Source of the DNA: Hansfordia pulvinata
Taxonomy: Eukaryota; Ascomycota; Sordariomycetes; Xylariales
Direction of reading: 5' to 3'
DNA: 64,000 nucleotides
Assembly (NCBI GenBank): GCA_006538405.1
Contig: BJKQ01000008.1
Location: forward strand, 2,170,001 to 2,234,000
Under the pieces are notes generated by a model, which was given only the letters and a program-made list of their open reading frames with translations, searched no databases and was not told the origin of the DNA. The position numbers and the translations under genes are program-made. Below, one piece after another: positions 1-12,536 of the stretch. Every line of letters begins with the position of its first letter. The stretch's first letter is position 1.

Positions 1-3000
1 CGTGTAAACCAGCACGTCGGTAGAACCTGCTAGCGCTGCCGGGCGCCGGCCGCCTCGCTTCGTCCACGCTCTCGGCCTGGCTTGGGTGTTCCGTCGAGCA
101 GGCCAAGGTTCCCCTCCATGTGGGTGATGGATGACGGTCTGCCGCAACGGCATGGTAAAAGAACAGGCCTGAAAGGCGCTCGCGCCAAAAGTGCAACGCT
201 TCATAAAGCAACCAACTAAGCCTGCCCGCTTTTCGAGACCGGGTTGCTCGGTGAAAGAACAAGGGCGCTGTTTGTGACACATGAAGGAGTCCCAAGTCTC
301 CTTCGCCCATGCTATCGTATGTGCCGGAGACTGCCGCCGATAAGAGAAGAGCGTGGCCAACGTTGGCTGATCGCAGGCCATCATTCGCTCCAACTTAGCA
401 CCCAAAAGGCGGCCTTCTAGCGTTGGGTACTAATAAGCCAGGCTTGTCCCGAAATTGAGTTTGACAGACCTGGCTGGAGTGTGCGGATGGAAAACGCCAA
501 ATGCCCCGAGCCCTCGCACAACTGTCTGCGAATGTCCCCATGTTTACTGATGAGCTGCCGTGGCTGTGCAGTGGGTGGTGGCTCCACCCTAGTGCCTATC
601 TATCGCTGGGAGATTTGGGCAAACTGATGAAAGGAGAAAGGCAAAAACCCCGGGTGTCCGCGTCTCCATACCGAGGATGGGTAAGATGGACAGCAGTGCT
701 GCTGCTCACGGCGCGTCCAACCCGCCTTCCAGAAGACTTCTTTCGACGCGGATCTGCTGCGCCTAGCACCCGACACGGCATGGCTACCGACAGCCTGAAA
801 GCCTAGGTGGCAGCGGTCCGTCTCTCATTGGCCGTGATAGCTGCCCCCAAAGCCAATATTTCGCATCATGCCTGCCACTGGTGCTGTCGACACGCGATGA
901 CATCCCTGATTCCGCTAGCCCATCCTAGCCATGTTCGGGCTTACGGAGTATGATTATGGATACTCGTATGTGCCTACGAGTACTCGCACTCTCACGGCGT
1001 ACTGTATGGGGCAAAACTGTGGTGCACTCGTATGTGTGTCGAATATCGTCTGTACGTGTACTCGTACAAACGGGATCTTATCCACTGGACTGTGCGAGGA
1101 AAACCAGCGGCCGCTGTTTGGCTTCGTCGCTGGTGCTGACGCTGTCGAGATATTTGGTACGCATACCCATACGAGCAGGATTGGGATCGCGAGCCCTTTC
1201 CTTGTTACGGGTACTTGTAGACCAATTGGCCTTGCTCTGCTTCCAGCCGCTTTGGTTCTCGAAAAAGGCAGTGATGGCGCTTGTTTCATATCGTTCCTGC
1301 TGTTGGAGGGTGGGCATGCTGGCCCAATGAGGCTATCGTCGCTCGGTGTGAATAGGTAGGTAATGCAAGTCTGGTCCGGGCCTGTTCCGAGCGCAAGTTG
1401 CCATTGGGCTGCAAGCCCGTTGTGGCGTGCATGCAGCCGACCGTGTTCGCCCTCGTCGCAACGGCCGGCCATGTACTCGGACTGATACTCGTACAAGGAC
1501 AAGTGGATGTGCCTCAACATCGGTGACCCCGATGGCCAAGTGCTGCGACATGCGTCAGGACGGGACTGCTTGAGGATGGATTGGCAGGTTTTCCCCATGG
1601 AGTCCGATGAGCCAGACCACGAGTGCAACGGTGTGCTTTACATTACCGTACTTCGTACGGACATTATTTCCTTCTTTTCTTCTTCTTCTCCCCCTTCTTC
1701 CCTCGACTTGTGGGGTCCAGTCTGTGGAGAGCCGAGCGAGAGCTTGCACAGAATAAAATGTGGGTAGTTGGCCGCAGGCCAGTCGCGCCACTTTGATGAG
1801 ATGTGGCCCTGGAGGTTGTGCGCGACCCTGTGGGCATGACCGGCTTCGGGTCAAATCAGTTGGCTCAGGGGCTAACGTGCTAGAAGCTGGCCGGGTGCCA
1901 AGTGCTGCTTCTCCCGTCGCTCCGAAGGGAGATGGAGAGAAGGGAGAGTGGCGCGTGAGCGCGGGAACGTCAATGGTGGCTGCGGCGGCCCACCTGGAGA
2001 CCGGAGCAGAACCGGGCACTCCCTGCTCGCGTGCGCACGACCCGGCCCATGCGCACGCGCCCTCACTGGCAGACGAGCCTGTCGGCTTCGATACGGCCTT
2101 CGATGGGGATTCTGGAAGAATTCTTCGTGGCCCATACTCGTACAGGGTCGCTAGGCTTGGCTTGTAACGACCGCCCTCGTGCCACGCAGCCACCAGCCAC
2201 GCGCACAGGCTCAAAGCGAGGCAAGGCGCGTTCTGCAGATAAGGCGCATGGAACATCCATTCGCAAATCAATGCATGTGCAGCGACTGCCCTTGGCTGGC
2301 CGTAACGCCGCGCTCTCGTACACGGCTGCCGACAGGCTTTTCGAGTGAGCTCTGCCAGCCGGGCAGCGGGGTCCCCGTCCCCCATACGAGCTCCCCGTCC
2401 GCATATGGATGCGTGCTCTCGTCTCAGCAGGGTGCGCCCTGTCGCTGCTGGCCCAGCCAGTCAGTACTCGTGAACGGCCCGGGCTTGGTCGCTCCTACTC
2501 GTAGTGTCCAGGGCAGGCTAGCCGATGTAGTTGACCCGGATCGGCTGCATCTTGACAGCTGAGACGCTTGTTGGTGATCGATTTTCCGTCTGAATCGGAA
2601 ACCGGCAGTCACGCATGCTTGCTTGTGCTCGGCCGGCCTGCTTGAACGAGGCACGCCGGTAACAATGCTGTCAGGGCGGATGTCTGGCGTTACGGCGCTC
2701 GAGTCTAGCCAATGACGCAAGGGTCCTCCTCGGCTTCATTGGCGGCTTGACGAGGCGCCTTGTAAATCGACCTGGAATGAGAGGGCGAGTGATGAGAGGC
2801 GGCCGAGTCGAAACGTGGAATGGGGAGGATTTCCCCCAAGACGGGCGCCACAGGTGCAGCGAGCAAACACGGAACTCGTGGAGGACAAGCCGCTGAGGAC
2901 AGAGGGCGACAGGGCTCGCATTGGCAAGTGAGAGGGATTGAGGCGTGCACAAGAGGCAGCGGACGGCGCAGCGTTGATTCCTATGTAGTCAAGCGAAGGT

Positions 3001-3417
3001 CCGAGGAGGGAGACGTTTGCTGATGAGCCCGGTTATCCAGTAAAGGGGGGTGGCGACGATGTACAGCATCGGAAGTGTCTGGCTCGAGCCGGCTCGGAGC
3101 TGCTCAGGTATGTAGCTGATGGTGAGGGACTCGGCCGAAAGAAGCCAGTTGCGGGCGGCGTACGAGTACGTATGACAGTATCTCATCGGGCGTGCAAACG
3201 GGAGGTGGGCTCAAAAGGTACTGGCTGGGGCTCGTAGGTTGGCACGTGTTGGGCACTTGGAACGAATCCACGATGTCGCGATGGACGTCTGTGTGAATAT
3301 GCACACGTGCTGTCCGGCCGCGTCTCGTCCCATAGAGGCCGGTCCCCGGGGGGCCACCCGGCGTGGGCAGGTACGAGTACTCGAACGCAGCCCTGGGGTG
3401 GCAGGCACGGGGCGGGT

Positions 3418-3431
3418 ACTCGTACGAGTAC
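3418..3431. repeat. 14-bp perfect palindrome TACTCGTACGAGTA
   Basis: Two overlapping copies of the dispersed 8-mer, TACTCGTA followed by TACGAGTA and sharing TA, form a perfect inverted repeat. The same 14-mer recurs at 7232-7245. Function is unknown; it could be a dimeric protein-binding site or simply a preferred junction of a spreading short repeat. Confidence 0.8.
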
Positions 3432-3629
3432 TGTACTCCAAGTAGGCACGCGCAGTGAACACACGGTGCGGTCCTTCAGTGGGAGGCTGGTGATAGGTCC
3501 GCGTACGTGTACAAGAGCACTCGTAACCTACAAATGTATGTAATGGATGGAGCACGCGTAGACACCGGCACACAGGGGTGACAGGCTTCATCCATGAACG
3601 GGTTGGATGTTGGACCGGTCGGTGCAGTG

Positions 3630-3643
3630 TACGAGTACTCGTA
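3630..3643. repeat. 14-bp perfect palindrome TACGAGTACTCGTA
   Basis: The reciprocal arrangement of the same two 8-mers (TACGAGTA then TACTCGTA, sharing TA) is also a perfect palindrome. It lies about 200 bp from the other palindrome type, in the same gene-free segment. Confidence 0.8.
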
Positions 3644-6474
3644 GGTGGCCAGATGAGGCGCGGTGGGCAGTAAGGTAGGTACGTGTGTACTTGTGGTCTC
3701 GTAGTTCAATGGCAGCCCTGCATCTGGCGCGAGTACACGAGACTTCGATGCGCGTCTCTGGGTACATGTGCGTGCACTCGAAGACGAGGCGTGGAAAAGG
3801 GGGACCGAAAGGGGATTAAGCAGTGGATCCCTGAACCCGGCCATCGTCCCTCGCAGGTGGGGCGCAGCTGGCGGGTGCGGGCCTGGCTAGCGAGCTGATT
3901 GGGCCGCCGCTCTGGCGCACGACGCCCAGAGAACATTCTTTTTCTCCTTCCTTCCTTCCCGCTGCTGGCCTGGCTGGCGCGCCTGCCCTGCGTGCCTGCC
4001 TCGTCAGGGTCAGGTCCAGCAACGTCTGGTGTTTTTGTCGTGCTGGTGCACCACATTGATCCAGCGCGGTTCTCAGGTTCGCAGTGCTAGGTCTTGATGC
4101 ATCGGAATATTTGTCATGTCCGCACACTTACGGCGTACTGAGGTACACGTGCATCGACGAAGACTTGAGATCTCCGGCACTGCACGCACGTGTGTGATAT
4201 ACCGTATTGTACATAATGCGTGTGGTCAAGCAGAGGTTGGAAGTTGATCCAGCTAGCCTGCACGGAGATGCTTTCATCTGCACGCCAACTTGAGATCATG
4301 GCCTTGCACGTGTCGCTGACATTCATCCAATAGTAAGTGGTGAGTACCTGTAGATACATACCGCGACACTCCTACCCAGCAGCCACGCTGCGTAGATACC
4401 TGTAGATTGTACTGGTAGTGCCATGGAGGCCGCTGATCTGCGGCCAGATGCCCGCAGACCGGCTGATTGGCCCAGTACGAGTAGGTCGCCCACCCGACCC
4501 CAACCCATGCCCGCAGCGCAGCTCATCCTTCGTTCATCCGCGCAGCTCCATCCGCCGATGGAAGTCAGCATCACGAAACCCTGCTAGTCGGCCGGTGCCT
4601 ATTTTGCGCGCTCGGCCTCTCCACCCTGGCTTCCATAGGTGCATCGGTACACTCGTACGAGAGGTACGTGCCTAACCATCTGCAGGGACTCATCGGGCAC
4701 ACGCCATCTGAACCACCTCAGGGCATCTGCACAACGCCATACATGAGTGTTCTTACTCGTGCATCGTATCAGCTCATGGACTACTAATGTACATAACATT
4801 GAAGGTATGTACCTGCCCAGGTTATGTAATGTTGCACGTTGGAGGAGGCTTCGATCAATGTCGACAACAGCACCTGACATCTCCGTGCTGCCCAGGGAGG
4901 CCTACTGAGTACCTAGAGTACCTGACAAGAAGATGGTACGAGTGGGTGCCGACGATACCACCATGCCTCGAGCCCTGCGCGCTTGGCCAATAGCCGTTGG
5001 TGGCTCGAGCCTCATCAACGTGGAACACGGGCGCAACTCGGCACGGAGATGGGCTTGCCCTGTCCGGACCGACCAACAGTCTATCGCGGTGCTGTCGTTG
5101 TCCCCCGCCCACGATAGCGTTTTGTCATGATTGTGGCCAGGAAGCACCCGTCGGCGGCGCGAATGTCGGACGATTCGCAATCGCAGGATTACAGAGGATC
5201 AACAAGGCTGCCTCACCAACACTGTCGGTACTCGTATATACCTCTTAACCTACCATGCCGCTGCTCGAAGGAAGTGGCAACCCTCCAACAGCACGACATT
5301 GCATGCCGCCACTGCCACGGCTCGACAGGAGTCGACTTGTCAATGTGTTCCAAGGCCGGGCGGGGGGAAGGTGAGGAGGGGCTGGGCAGCCCATGAAGAC
5401 GGGCCAGCCACATGTATCCATGTGCCCTACGGTGTACACGCCCGCCCCTCCCACTCGATACCCGTCATTAAACCCCAAAGTACCTATCACGACACACCAC
5501 ACGCGATAACCTCGTGGCAACAGATCGTAAGCCGCCCCGAGCCGTGCCGCCCGACTTAATCTTGTCCTGTCTCGTCTCGTCCCGAGCTGCCGCGCCATGT
5601 CCCGTCCGGTCCAGCTGGGCTCAGTTGCGCCCAAACCCGCGAGGCATGACAGATGATCCTGCCGGTGTCTTAGGGACAGCATGTGTCCAGGTGAAGCCAT
5701 GGTCCGTAAGCCATTGGTACTCGTACGCGTAGACACGAGGGCCCGCGCCCCAAAAACTTCATGTTTTCAGGTGGTGAGATTGTCTGAGCGGGCGGCGTCG
5801 AGACATGAAAAGGGGCGGGCCATCGGACAGGACAATGCGGACTCGTAGGAGAAACTAACTGGTCGACCGAGGTATCAGTCATGGAGCAGCGTCTCTGGCG
5901 TGGGCGTCGTGACGAGAAGTTCTGTTCTCTCGCACAGGCCTCGCGCAGTCAGTCTCTGGTCGGATCTTGAGGTGCTGTCGGAGGCGATCGCGTCCGCCTG
6001 CCCTGCTACGAGTGTCCGTAAGTTGGTCGATGTGGTCGCCGCTATGGTCGTCGCTGTGGTCAATGGATGGCTGTCACAGTCAGTGGCCGCCAATGGTGCC
6101 ATCGCGCCCTTCCACCCGCCCGCCCGTCCGTTCGTCCGCCGCCCACCTGCCCCCGCTCTGCCGTTGCTCTTTTGATTGCGCGGTTGGGCAAGTGGCCTGC
6201 CCGTACGCGATGCACCAATTGTCATTATGCGTGGCATGCCCAGGCCAGCTGCGCACGGATGAGGTTATTAGCCTGCCACGCCTGCTAGAAGTGCGCTCAG
6301 GCGTGCTAGGCCTCGCGCGTGGCTAGCGGCCCCATCGACGCATGCCTAGCTGAGTAAAGGAAGGACAAGAGGAAACTCGTCGGTTGCCATGCGCGGCGGC
6401 ATTGTGGTTTGGGCAGATGGGCCGACTGCATTGTGCGACGCGGCCGAGTGGTGCTGGGCGGGTGGCGTCCCTGC

Positions 6475-6532
6475 AGGTAGGTAGGTAGGTAGGTAGGTAG
6501 GTAGGTAGGTAGGTAGGTAGGTAGGTAGGTAG
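6475..6532. repeat. (AGGT)n tetranucleotide microsatellite, about 14 units
   Basis: An uninterrupted run of AGGT/TAGG units is directly visible. It lies in non-coding sequence and is likely length-polymorphic between strains. Confidence 0.95.
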
Positions 6533-7231
6533 CCTTCCAGTGCCATGGAGCTGAGGCGCCGGGAAGGACATTTATGGAGTGCAGTCCGTCGGGTCCGGTG
6601 CGCGTCCGGACGAGTAAACTTGGTGGCTTCTATCGAGGCTTCAGCGCCCTCCGGCCACAACTTGCCGTGGGTTGATTGTGGATGGAGACTCGTCCACCAG
6701 ACACGGGATGTCGTGACACCCTGTGCGAGTACCTAACTCGTAGCTGGATTGGCGCACGGGTACGGGTGCCTCCACCGCGAGACCAACGAGTGCTCTTTCA
6801 AGATGTTGTACGAGACCATGGTGGGTTTGGACACCTGAACTGGATGCTATTCGGACGTTCGCTCCGAGAGGTGTCTGTCCTTGCCTCCGTCCTCGCCTAG
6901 GAGCGCACCGCCGGTACTGGCTCGAGGCTCACAGGTCCTTCGAATCCGGTCGACCCGGATCAGCTTGTTGGTTTGGCACACGCCAGATGTGTAAAGGACG
7001 GCATTGGGTGCATGGACGAGTGTCTATGAGGGCAGAAAGAGGCACATGCAGGATGTTGTAAAACGTTTACCGGCAGGCAGGTGCGAGCACAGGCACCATC
7101 CAATGGATCCAGGAGGTACTCGCACTCGCCAGTGAGCCAGCCTGCCGGAGCGAGTACCTGCACGCACGACCCGGACTACATGTACCGTTGAAGGCCCCTC
7201 CCCCCTTCCTCCCCTGGGTGCGGACAGGGAC

Positions 7232-7245
7232 TACTCGTACGAGTA
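7232..7245. repeat. 14-bp perfect palindrome TACTCGTACGAGTA (second copy)
   Basis: Identical to the palindrome at 3418-3431. It lies about 1.75 kb upstream of the phosphodiesterase coding start, in gene-free sequence. Confidence 0.8.
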
Positions 7246-7499
7246 CTTTCGCGTGTGTGGCTCCTGCCTTTCACTGCTCGTACCGCACCCATTGTACACT
7301 GATGACACACTCACTGACCACCGGAATCACTCTCATCCATGTGGGAACCCCCAGGTCCCAACCCCCCGTACCCCTGCAGGCGTGGTGCGTACTGGTCGTA
7401 CTCGTACTGTGCGCCCGCGAAGAATGGCAAGTGCACATCCATGTACTCGGTACTCGGAACGTAGACCACCTGTACCTCTCGCACCCCAGCCTACGAGTA

Positions 7500-8400
7500 C
7501 CCAAATCCGTGCACAGTCGTCTCGCGCCTCGCCCTCTCGCTCCCGTCCCTCTCTCTCCCTCTTTCGCAGGACTGATACTACGAGTACCAGACCAGCCTGG
7601 CGATCCGCCCTCGCCTAACCCCGTCCCGTCTCGTCTCGTCTCGACTCGACCGCATCTGCTCGGGTCCGGCCTGGTCTGGTCTGTTCCAACTACCTGCCAC
7701 CTTAATCATACCGGCCCTACTGGCTTCTGCCCTTCTCCCTCTCCCGTCCGCCTCGACTTGACCCGGCCCAGTCTGTCCTGACCCGACCTGACCTGTTCTG
7801 TCCCATCACCGTCCCGGTCTTCGCTCCCTCATCGGCCAGGTCGAACACGCAAGCCTCCGAGCAGAGCCACGGCACGACTTGACCACCGCCCCGTCGCACA
7901 AAACCCAGGCAAGCAAGGAATTGGCCGCCCGCCCTGCCACTGACTGCTCTCTTGTCTCTTGTCGTCTGATCTGCCTGTCTCGCCTCGCCCCATCCTGCCT
8001 TACTTTGCCTGTCTCGCCTTGGCTGGCTCTGCATTGCATCGCATCGCACTGGATCGCGTGCGCTCCCAGACATTTCTCCTGTCTTGTCTCTCTTTTTCCC
8101 ACCTCGGCATACCTCCATTCGCCCGCTTCTGCCTACCTGTCCTGCGGAAGAGGTAGGGGACCGCCCGCACCAAAGGCAACAACAACAAAACTCAGCTCGA
8201 CGCCACGCCACCACCACCACCACCACTACCACCACAGGTGCCTACCCCGTCCGAGCTGCTCATCTTCACCACTATCACTATCGTCACTGCCACTACAGCC
8301 ACAGCAGTCCCTTCACATCAGCATTGATCACCCAATTGTCGCGCCTATCCGCTTTCTCCTGGGCACCATTTGAGACTGATCTTTGAACGCTTCGGGGCGC
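7500..8400 (+). promoter_or_regulatory. Pyrimidine-rich putative promoter/5' leader of the phosphodiesterase gene
   Basis: The + strand is strongly C/T-rich, with repeated GTCTCG-type units near 7620-7660 and a CAC/CCA run at 8206-8235. Long C/T-rich tracts are common upstream of filamentous-fungal genes. The position before a + strand gene fits a promoter or long 5' UTR, but no transcription start can be fixed from sequence. Confidence 0.35.
8206..8235. repeat. (CCA)n trinucleotide run
   Basis: A run of CCA/CAC units with one or two substitutions, lying in the pyrimidine-rich leader ahead of the phosphodiesterase gene. Confidence 0.85.
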
Positions 8401-8984
8401 TCTCAACACTACTGACTTGAGCCTGGTTCGAGCATACTGCTATCGTCTGGCCTCCCGCCTCCGCGACCCACGTCTCTTCTACTCACGGCGACGAGTTGCC
8501 CGTCGCCGGATCTTCCGTCGCGCCACACGGCTGTTCGAGTCGCAATTGAGTCGCTTCGCCACCGCACAACGCCCTCCTGACGCATGTCACCAACAAGCAA
8601 CAGCTGTTCTTCACATTATATCATCTTGGATGCTTCAGCTTATTCCCTCTCACCTTCTACATCGCAAGCGCTCATGATAGTCTGGGCCTCCTCTCGCCGG
8701 TGATCTGGTCAATTGGAGGAACGACACGCGGTGAAGTCCGGCGCGGTCGCATCTTCTCGACTTTGCTGAACTGGCGCCAGTCGCCCCCCCAAACGACGCA
8801 TGCCCATCGCCTAAACCTGCGCAGTGGTATCGAGTACACCCACGGGCTTGGGCCTCTTCTTCGGCTTCTTTCATTACCGTCGGTCATATCGTGTCTGGCG
8901 TAGCCCACCTGGTGGATCGAAACGCGCGCCACTTGTGACGCCCTTTCCCTCTTGACGGCGGAAGCGCTCCAGTCGAAAGACTGG

Positions 8985-11847
8985 ATGCCAACGCTCGTCA
9001 TCATGGATAGCGCAAAATGCAATGTGATCTATATTGATCACAACGTACAGGAAGACAGACTATACCAGCTTCCGAGCCCAGATGCCCCCTTCGAAGACGT
9101 TGCCGAGTCGGGCGAGCTTCGGGACAACTTGAATCTTCTTCTCAACGCCTTTGGCAATGGTAAGTCAATTACGAAACGTCACGACGCTTCAGCGCGAACT
9201 CGTTAGTCGAGTTGACTTTGTGCTGTCTCCCCGCCCACAATGCCCCCTTGCTGACGACGATCATGTAGTTCACGTGTGCGCTACGGGCACCGCTTGTATA
9301 TCTAAACTTTTTCACTTGCATGATACCTCTCTGGTTGAGCTCAAGCCGACCCTTGTTCTCATCGACACACCCTACTCACAGCCGGCAATCGAGCCTCGAC
9401 TGGCGTCACGCGATCCCTCTCCCTGCTCCAAAGGTCGTTCCGATAGCGATGGGACGGAAAGCGATTCAGATGAAGAGTTGTATGGGTTGAGATTGTTGGA
9501 AAGAGTCGTTTACGAGACACATTCAAGGAATCTTTCGCGGCTGGTGGTCCCGATACCCGTGGTGAGGATTCCATCTCTGCAGACACCTCCGACAAGCGAC
9601 GGCGCTGCCGACGAAAGGAGTTTTCCCTCGCGCGGCGATTACCTCACAGAAAGCAACCACACACCCGTCAACAAGTCCCTGCTGCGAAGGTGCCTGGACT
9701 CAGGGGCCGTGGACGTCATGGCCAGTCCTTTGCACGTCAAGACCTTGACGACCCTCGAGGTACATGCCTATCGGGCCCACAAGAAGGCTGCTAAGGAGCA
9801 ACAGTCGTATCTGGAGATCCGCAGGGGACGAAAAAGGTCTTGGGTCGGCATTCACGAAGAAAAGCCTTTTGCTTACCTGCGCGAAGCCATGGTATCAGGC
9901 CTGATGAGTGGGATCTGTCAGCCTAGCACCGAGCACGACGTGCAACACCTTGGTCGCGCCAAGATCAATGTCTCCTCCGAGCGTCGGGCTGAGATAGCCG
10001 AAGCTGTTGGACAGTGGCACTTTTGTGCTCACGACTTTGACGACGACTCCCTCCTCGTGGCAGCAAGCATGATGTTTCGCCATGCACTGTCCATGCCAGA
10101 GCTGGAGCATTGGCGTATACCTTCCGGTGAGTAAAAGTACAAGTCCGAACCGAAGTGACTGCTCCCCGCTGACATATTCCACATCAGATCAAATGACGGC
10201 TTTTCTGGTCTCCTGCCGTGCTGCTTACAACACATTCGTCCCCTACCACAACTTCAGACATGCCGTCGATGTGTTGCAAGCGACATTCAACTTCCTCGTC
10301 CACGTCGGTGCCCTACCGCCTTACCCTCCTACTTTCCGGTCGCGTGACTACCCCTCTTCCAAGTCGCCGCTCGCCAATCTCTTGCAGCCTTTCGAAGCCT
10401 TGACTCTGCTCATCAGCGCGATCGGGCACGACGTCGGACACCCCGGTGTCAACAACGGATTCCTGGTGACTCTCAACGCCCCGTTGGCGCAGCTCTACAA
10501 CGACCGCTCAGTCCTCGAGTCATTCCACTGTGCAGCATATTCGCAAATACTGCGGCGCCACTGGCCGCAGGCCTTTGAGGATACCAAGATGCGGAGCCTG
10601 ATGATCAGCTCGATTCTGGCTACCGACATGGGCCTGCATTTCGACTATATGAAGAAGCTGGCCGACTTGCAAGAGAAGTTGAAAGAGGATCCAATCATCG
10701 AGAAATGGAATGCCCGAGCCAGAGAAGAGAACACGGCACTTGCATGTGCACTGCTGATCAAGTGCGCAGACATTAGCAATGTGGTCAGTAGAAGCCCTAT
10801 CATGCGCATCGCGTGCCGATTCGCGTCCGAGAAAGAAGACTGACGCATGATTCACAGGCCCGCAAGCATGATGCAGCATTGAAATGGATGTACATCCTCT
10901 GTGATGAATTTTCGAGGCAAGCATCCATGGAGAGCGAGATCGGAATTCCTTCCTCTCTGATCTCGCCACCCAAGAAGGACTTCATGTCGTTGGGCAAAGC
11001 TCAGATGGGTTTCATGAGCCTTTTCGCGATCCCTCTTTTTCAAGGTGTCGCTGATGTGCTTCCGATGATGCAATATACCGTCGACGAGCTGCAGACTAAC
11101 AAGTCTCTCTTCGAGAAGGCTATGGCCGATATCCCCAACATGGATGAAGAGAGACAGAAGCAGCTCACCGAAGGGACCCTGTCGCCGCGTACCATGACGC
11201 TGGCAATTCGGCCAGAGGTGGAGAACATTCGAGACACTCCGGGCGGCATGCTGGACGATTCCGTTCAGAGTATTCCAGAGAATCACGCGGAGATTAAAAG
11301 AGCCGCGACATCGCCACCGGATCCTTCCTACTGCATTCCCAACATGCCTAGTTCATACAAGGAGATCAACGGCGAGTCTCCGCGTTTTGATTCAGTCGCA
11401 GATTTCGCCGCCAGCGATCCGTTCCACTCGAACGAGCACGACAACAGGGTTATCGGCTACAACGGGAAGCAGCGATGCAGCGAGACCACCGAAGGCAGCA
11501 GCTCAGCCCCTTACTCAGGAGATTGGCATTCGCAGGCCACCAGCGCGACGACCGGGAAGATGCCCCTGTCTCCCAGCACCAAGGGCACCAGTATCATCAG
11601 CCAGGACTCCATCGAGCGGCCAGCAAGCGTGCCCACTACCACAGTCACAGCACCCCAGTCTCGCCTGACAACGCCGAACTTGAACCTCGAATCTGTGACT
11701 TCAGAGGAAGATTCTAACGGTAGCACTCTGAAGCCCGATACGTCGCTGAAGAAGAAGACGAGCAAGTTCAGAATGAATGCCCTGAATCTGTTTCGGAGGA
11801 ATAAGGGGACGAGCTCACCCTCATCTAATGGGGATTCGACTAGTTGA
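8985..11847 (+). CDS. pdeH: Class I (HD-type) 3',5'-cyclic nucleotide phosphodiesterase
   Basis: This gene hydrolyses cAMP to 5'-AMP and so dampens protein kinase A signalling. Four exons (8985-9159, 9269-10126, 10188-10783, 10858-11847) join in frame to 872 residues. The PDEase core shows YHNFRHAVDV with the metal-binding His near residue 365, the HDVGHPGVNN motif with His425-Asp426, and KCADISNV with Asp539. The aspartate motif is cut by the last intron just after its valine. The N-terminal ~350 residues are poorly conserved and hold an acidic serine stretch. The C-terminal ~250 residues are Ser/Thr/Pro-rich and end with a basic segment, typical of fungal high-affinity enzymes. All three introns have good GT/AG sites and the total length is a multiple of three. 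An in-frame ATG at 9003 (MDSAKCNVIY) is an equally good start and resembles fungal homologues. The family call is secure; the symbol follows the PdeH/Pde2 high-affinity class. Confidence 0.93.
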
Positions 11848-12186
11848 GGCAACTCAACGGCTTTGTACGACCTGGAGTGGAAACGACATTGTATGAACAC
11901 GAGACGCGACGACTGGACGACGAATCAGGAAAGCTTCATGGAGGTGCAGAGAGCAGCTGTCGCGAGACCACGGTCTCTCGCATCCGAAGCGGGGCTTGGC
12001 TTGGCTCAGGAAACTGCAAACGGCAGGCTTCCTTACGCACAAATTTCTGTACACTACTGAAGCCTCGAGCCATGGAGATGAGCCGACTGCGAGGGGGTCT
12101 CATCGGCCCGACCTTGAAGAGTCGATGACTGGAACAGGGTGCGGATGAAATCAAGTGCCGGCTTCTCCATGGCTGTGGACGTGTTT
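11848..12186. other. Convergent 3' intergenic spacer
   Basis: Lies between the stop of the phosphodiesterase (+) and the stop of the possible small gene (-). It presumably holds both 3' UTRs. No other feature was seen. Confidence 0.4.
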
Positions 12187-12536
12187 TCACGCGTGGCGTT
12201 TGGGGACATTGGTGGCCTCCTGGGCTTTTTGGGCATACAGGGGCTTGGGATCGAAAAAATTGGGCGGGTAAGGAGACCTGGCTCACCATGGTGCATGGTC
12301 ATGTCACCATCACGGACGGAGTTGTACTTCTTTGCGAGGTGGATTATATAGTGGCCTTCGCCCAGAGGCATGAGGGTTTTGATTCTTCCCTCCCCTCTGG
12401 CACCGATTCGCGGGTACATATTGTAGTTGAGCGGACGAGGCTCTGGGCCTGACAGGTGGGAACGGAGGGTCCCCGTCGTGGCGAGGGAAAGAGACGGGAC
12501 GAGATACAGCGATCGAATAAGTAACTTACGAGACAT
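12187..12536 (-). CDS. Possible small three-exon gene, 68-residue protein of unknown function
   Basis: A consistent minus-strand model exists: a 7-nt first exon (12530-12536, ATG), a GTAAGT intron ending TGTCAG, exon 2 at 12287-12448, a GTGAGC intron, and exon 3 at 12187-12224 ending TGA. The lengths sum to 207 nt, exactly 69 codons. The product starts MSRPEPRPLNYNMYPRIG, is basic and rich in Gly/Tyr/His in the middle, and ends NVPKRHA. No membrane segment or known domain was recognised. The middle exon does not read like random GC-rich sequence, which is the main support. The second acceptor (AAAAAG) is weak. A small conserved fungal, perhaps mitochondrial, protein is possible, but that is inference. 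Confidence 0.35.

Larger units (their letters stand above)
1..8984. other. Gene-free region rich in TACTCGTA/TACGAGTA 8-mers
   Basis: No reading frame here has a recognisable domain or a coherent exon structure; the frames present are short or of random-looking composition in GC-rich DNA. What can be seen is about twenty exact copies of TACTCGTA or its complement between 961 and 7585, three of the 14-bp palindromes listed separately, one AGGT microsatellite, and a pyrimidine-rich stretch leading into the phosphodiesterase gene. A 9-kb gap is long for a filamentous fungus, so a non-coding RNA or a gene hidden by frame errors cannot be excluded. Confidence 0.5.

Noticed and set aside
954..2385. 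Overlapping minus-strand frames of 224 and 276 codons
   Set aside because: They overlap each other, contain the dispersed 8-mer as Tyr-Glu-Tyr or Val-Arg-Val strings and show no domain.
7188..7781. 197-codon + strand frame
   Set aside because: Driven by C/T-rich repeats (Pro/Ser/Leu/Arg); it lies in the presumed promoter of the phosphodiesterase gene.
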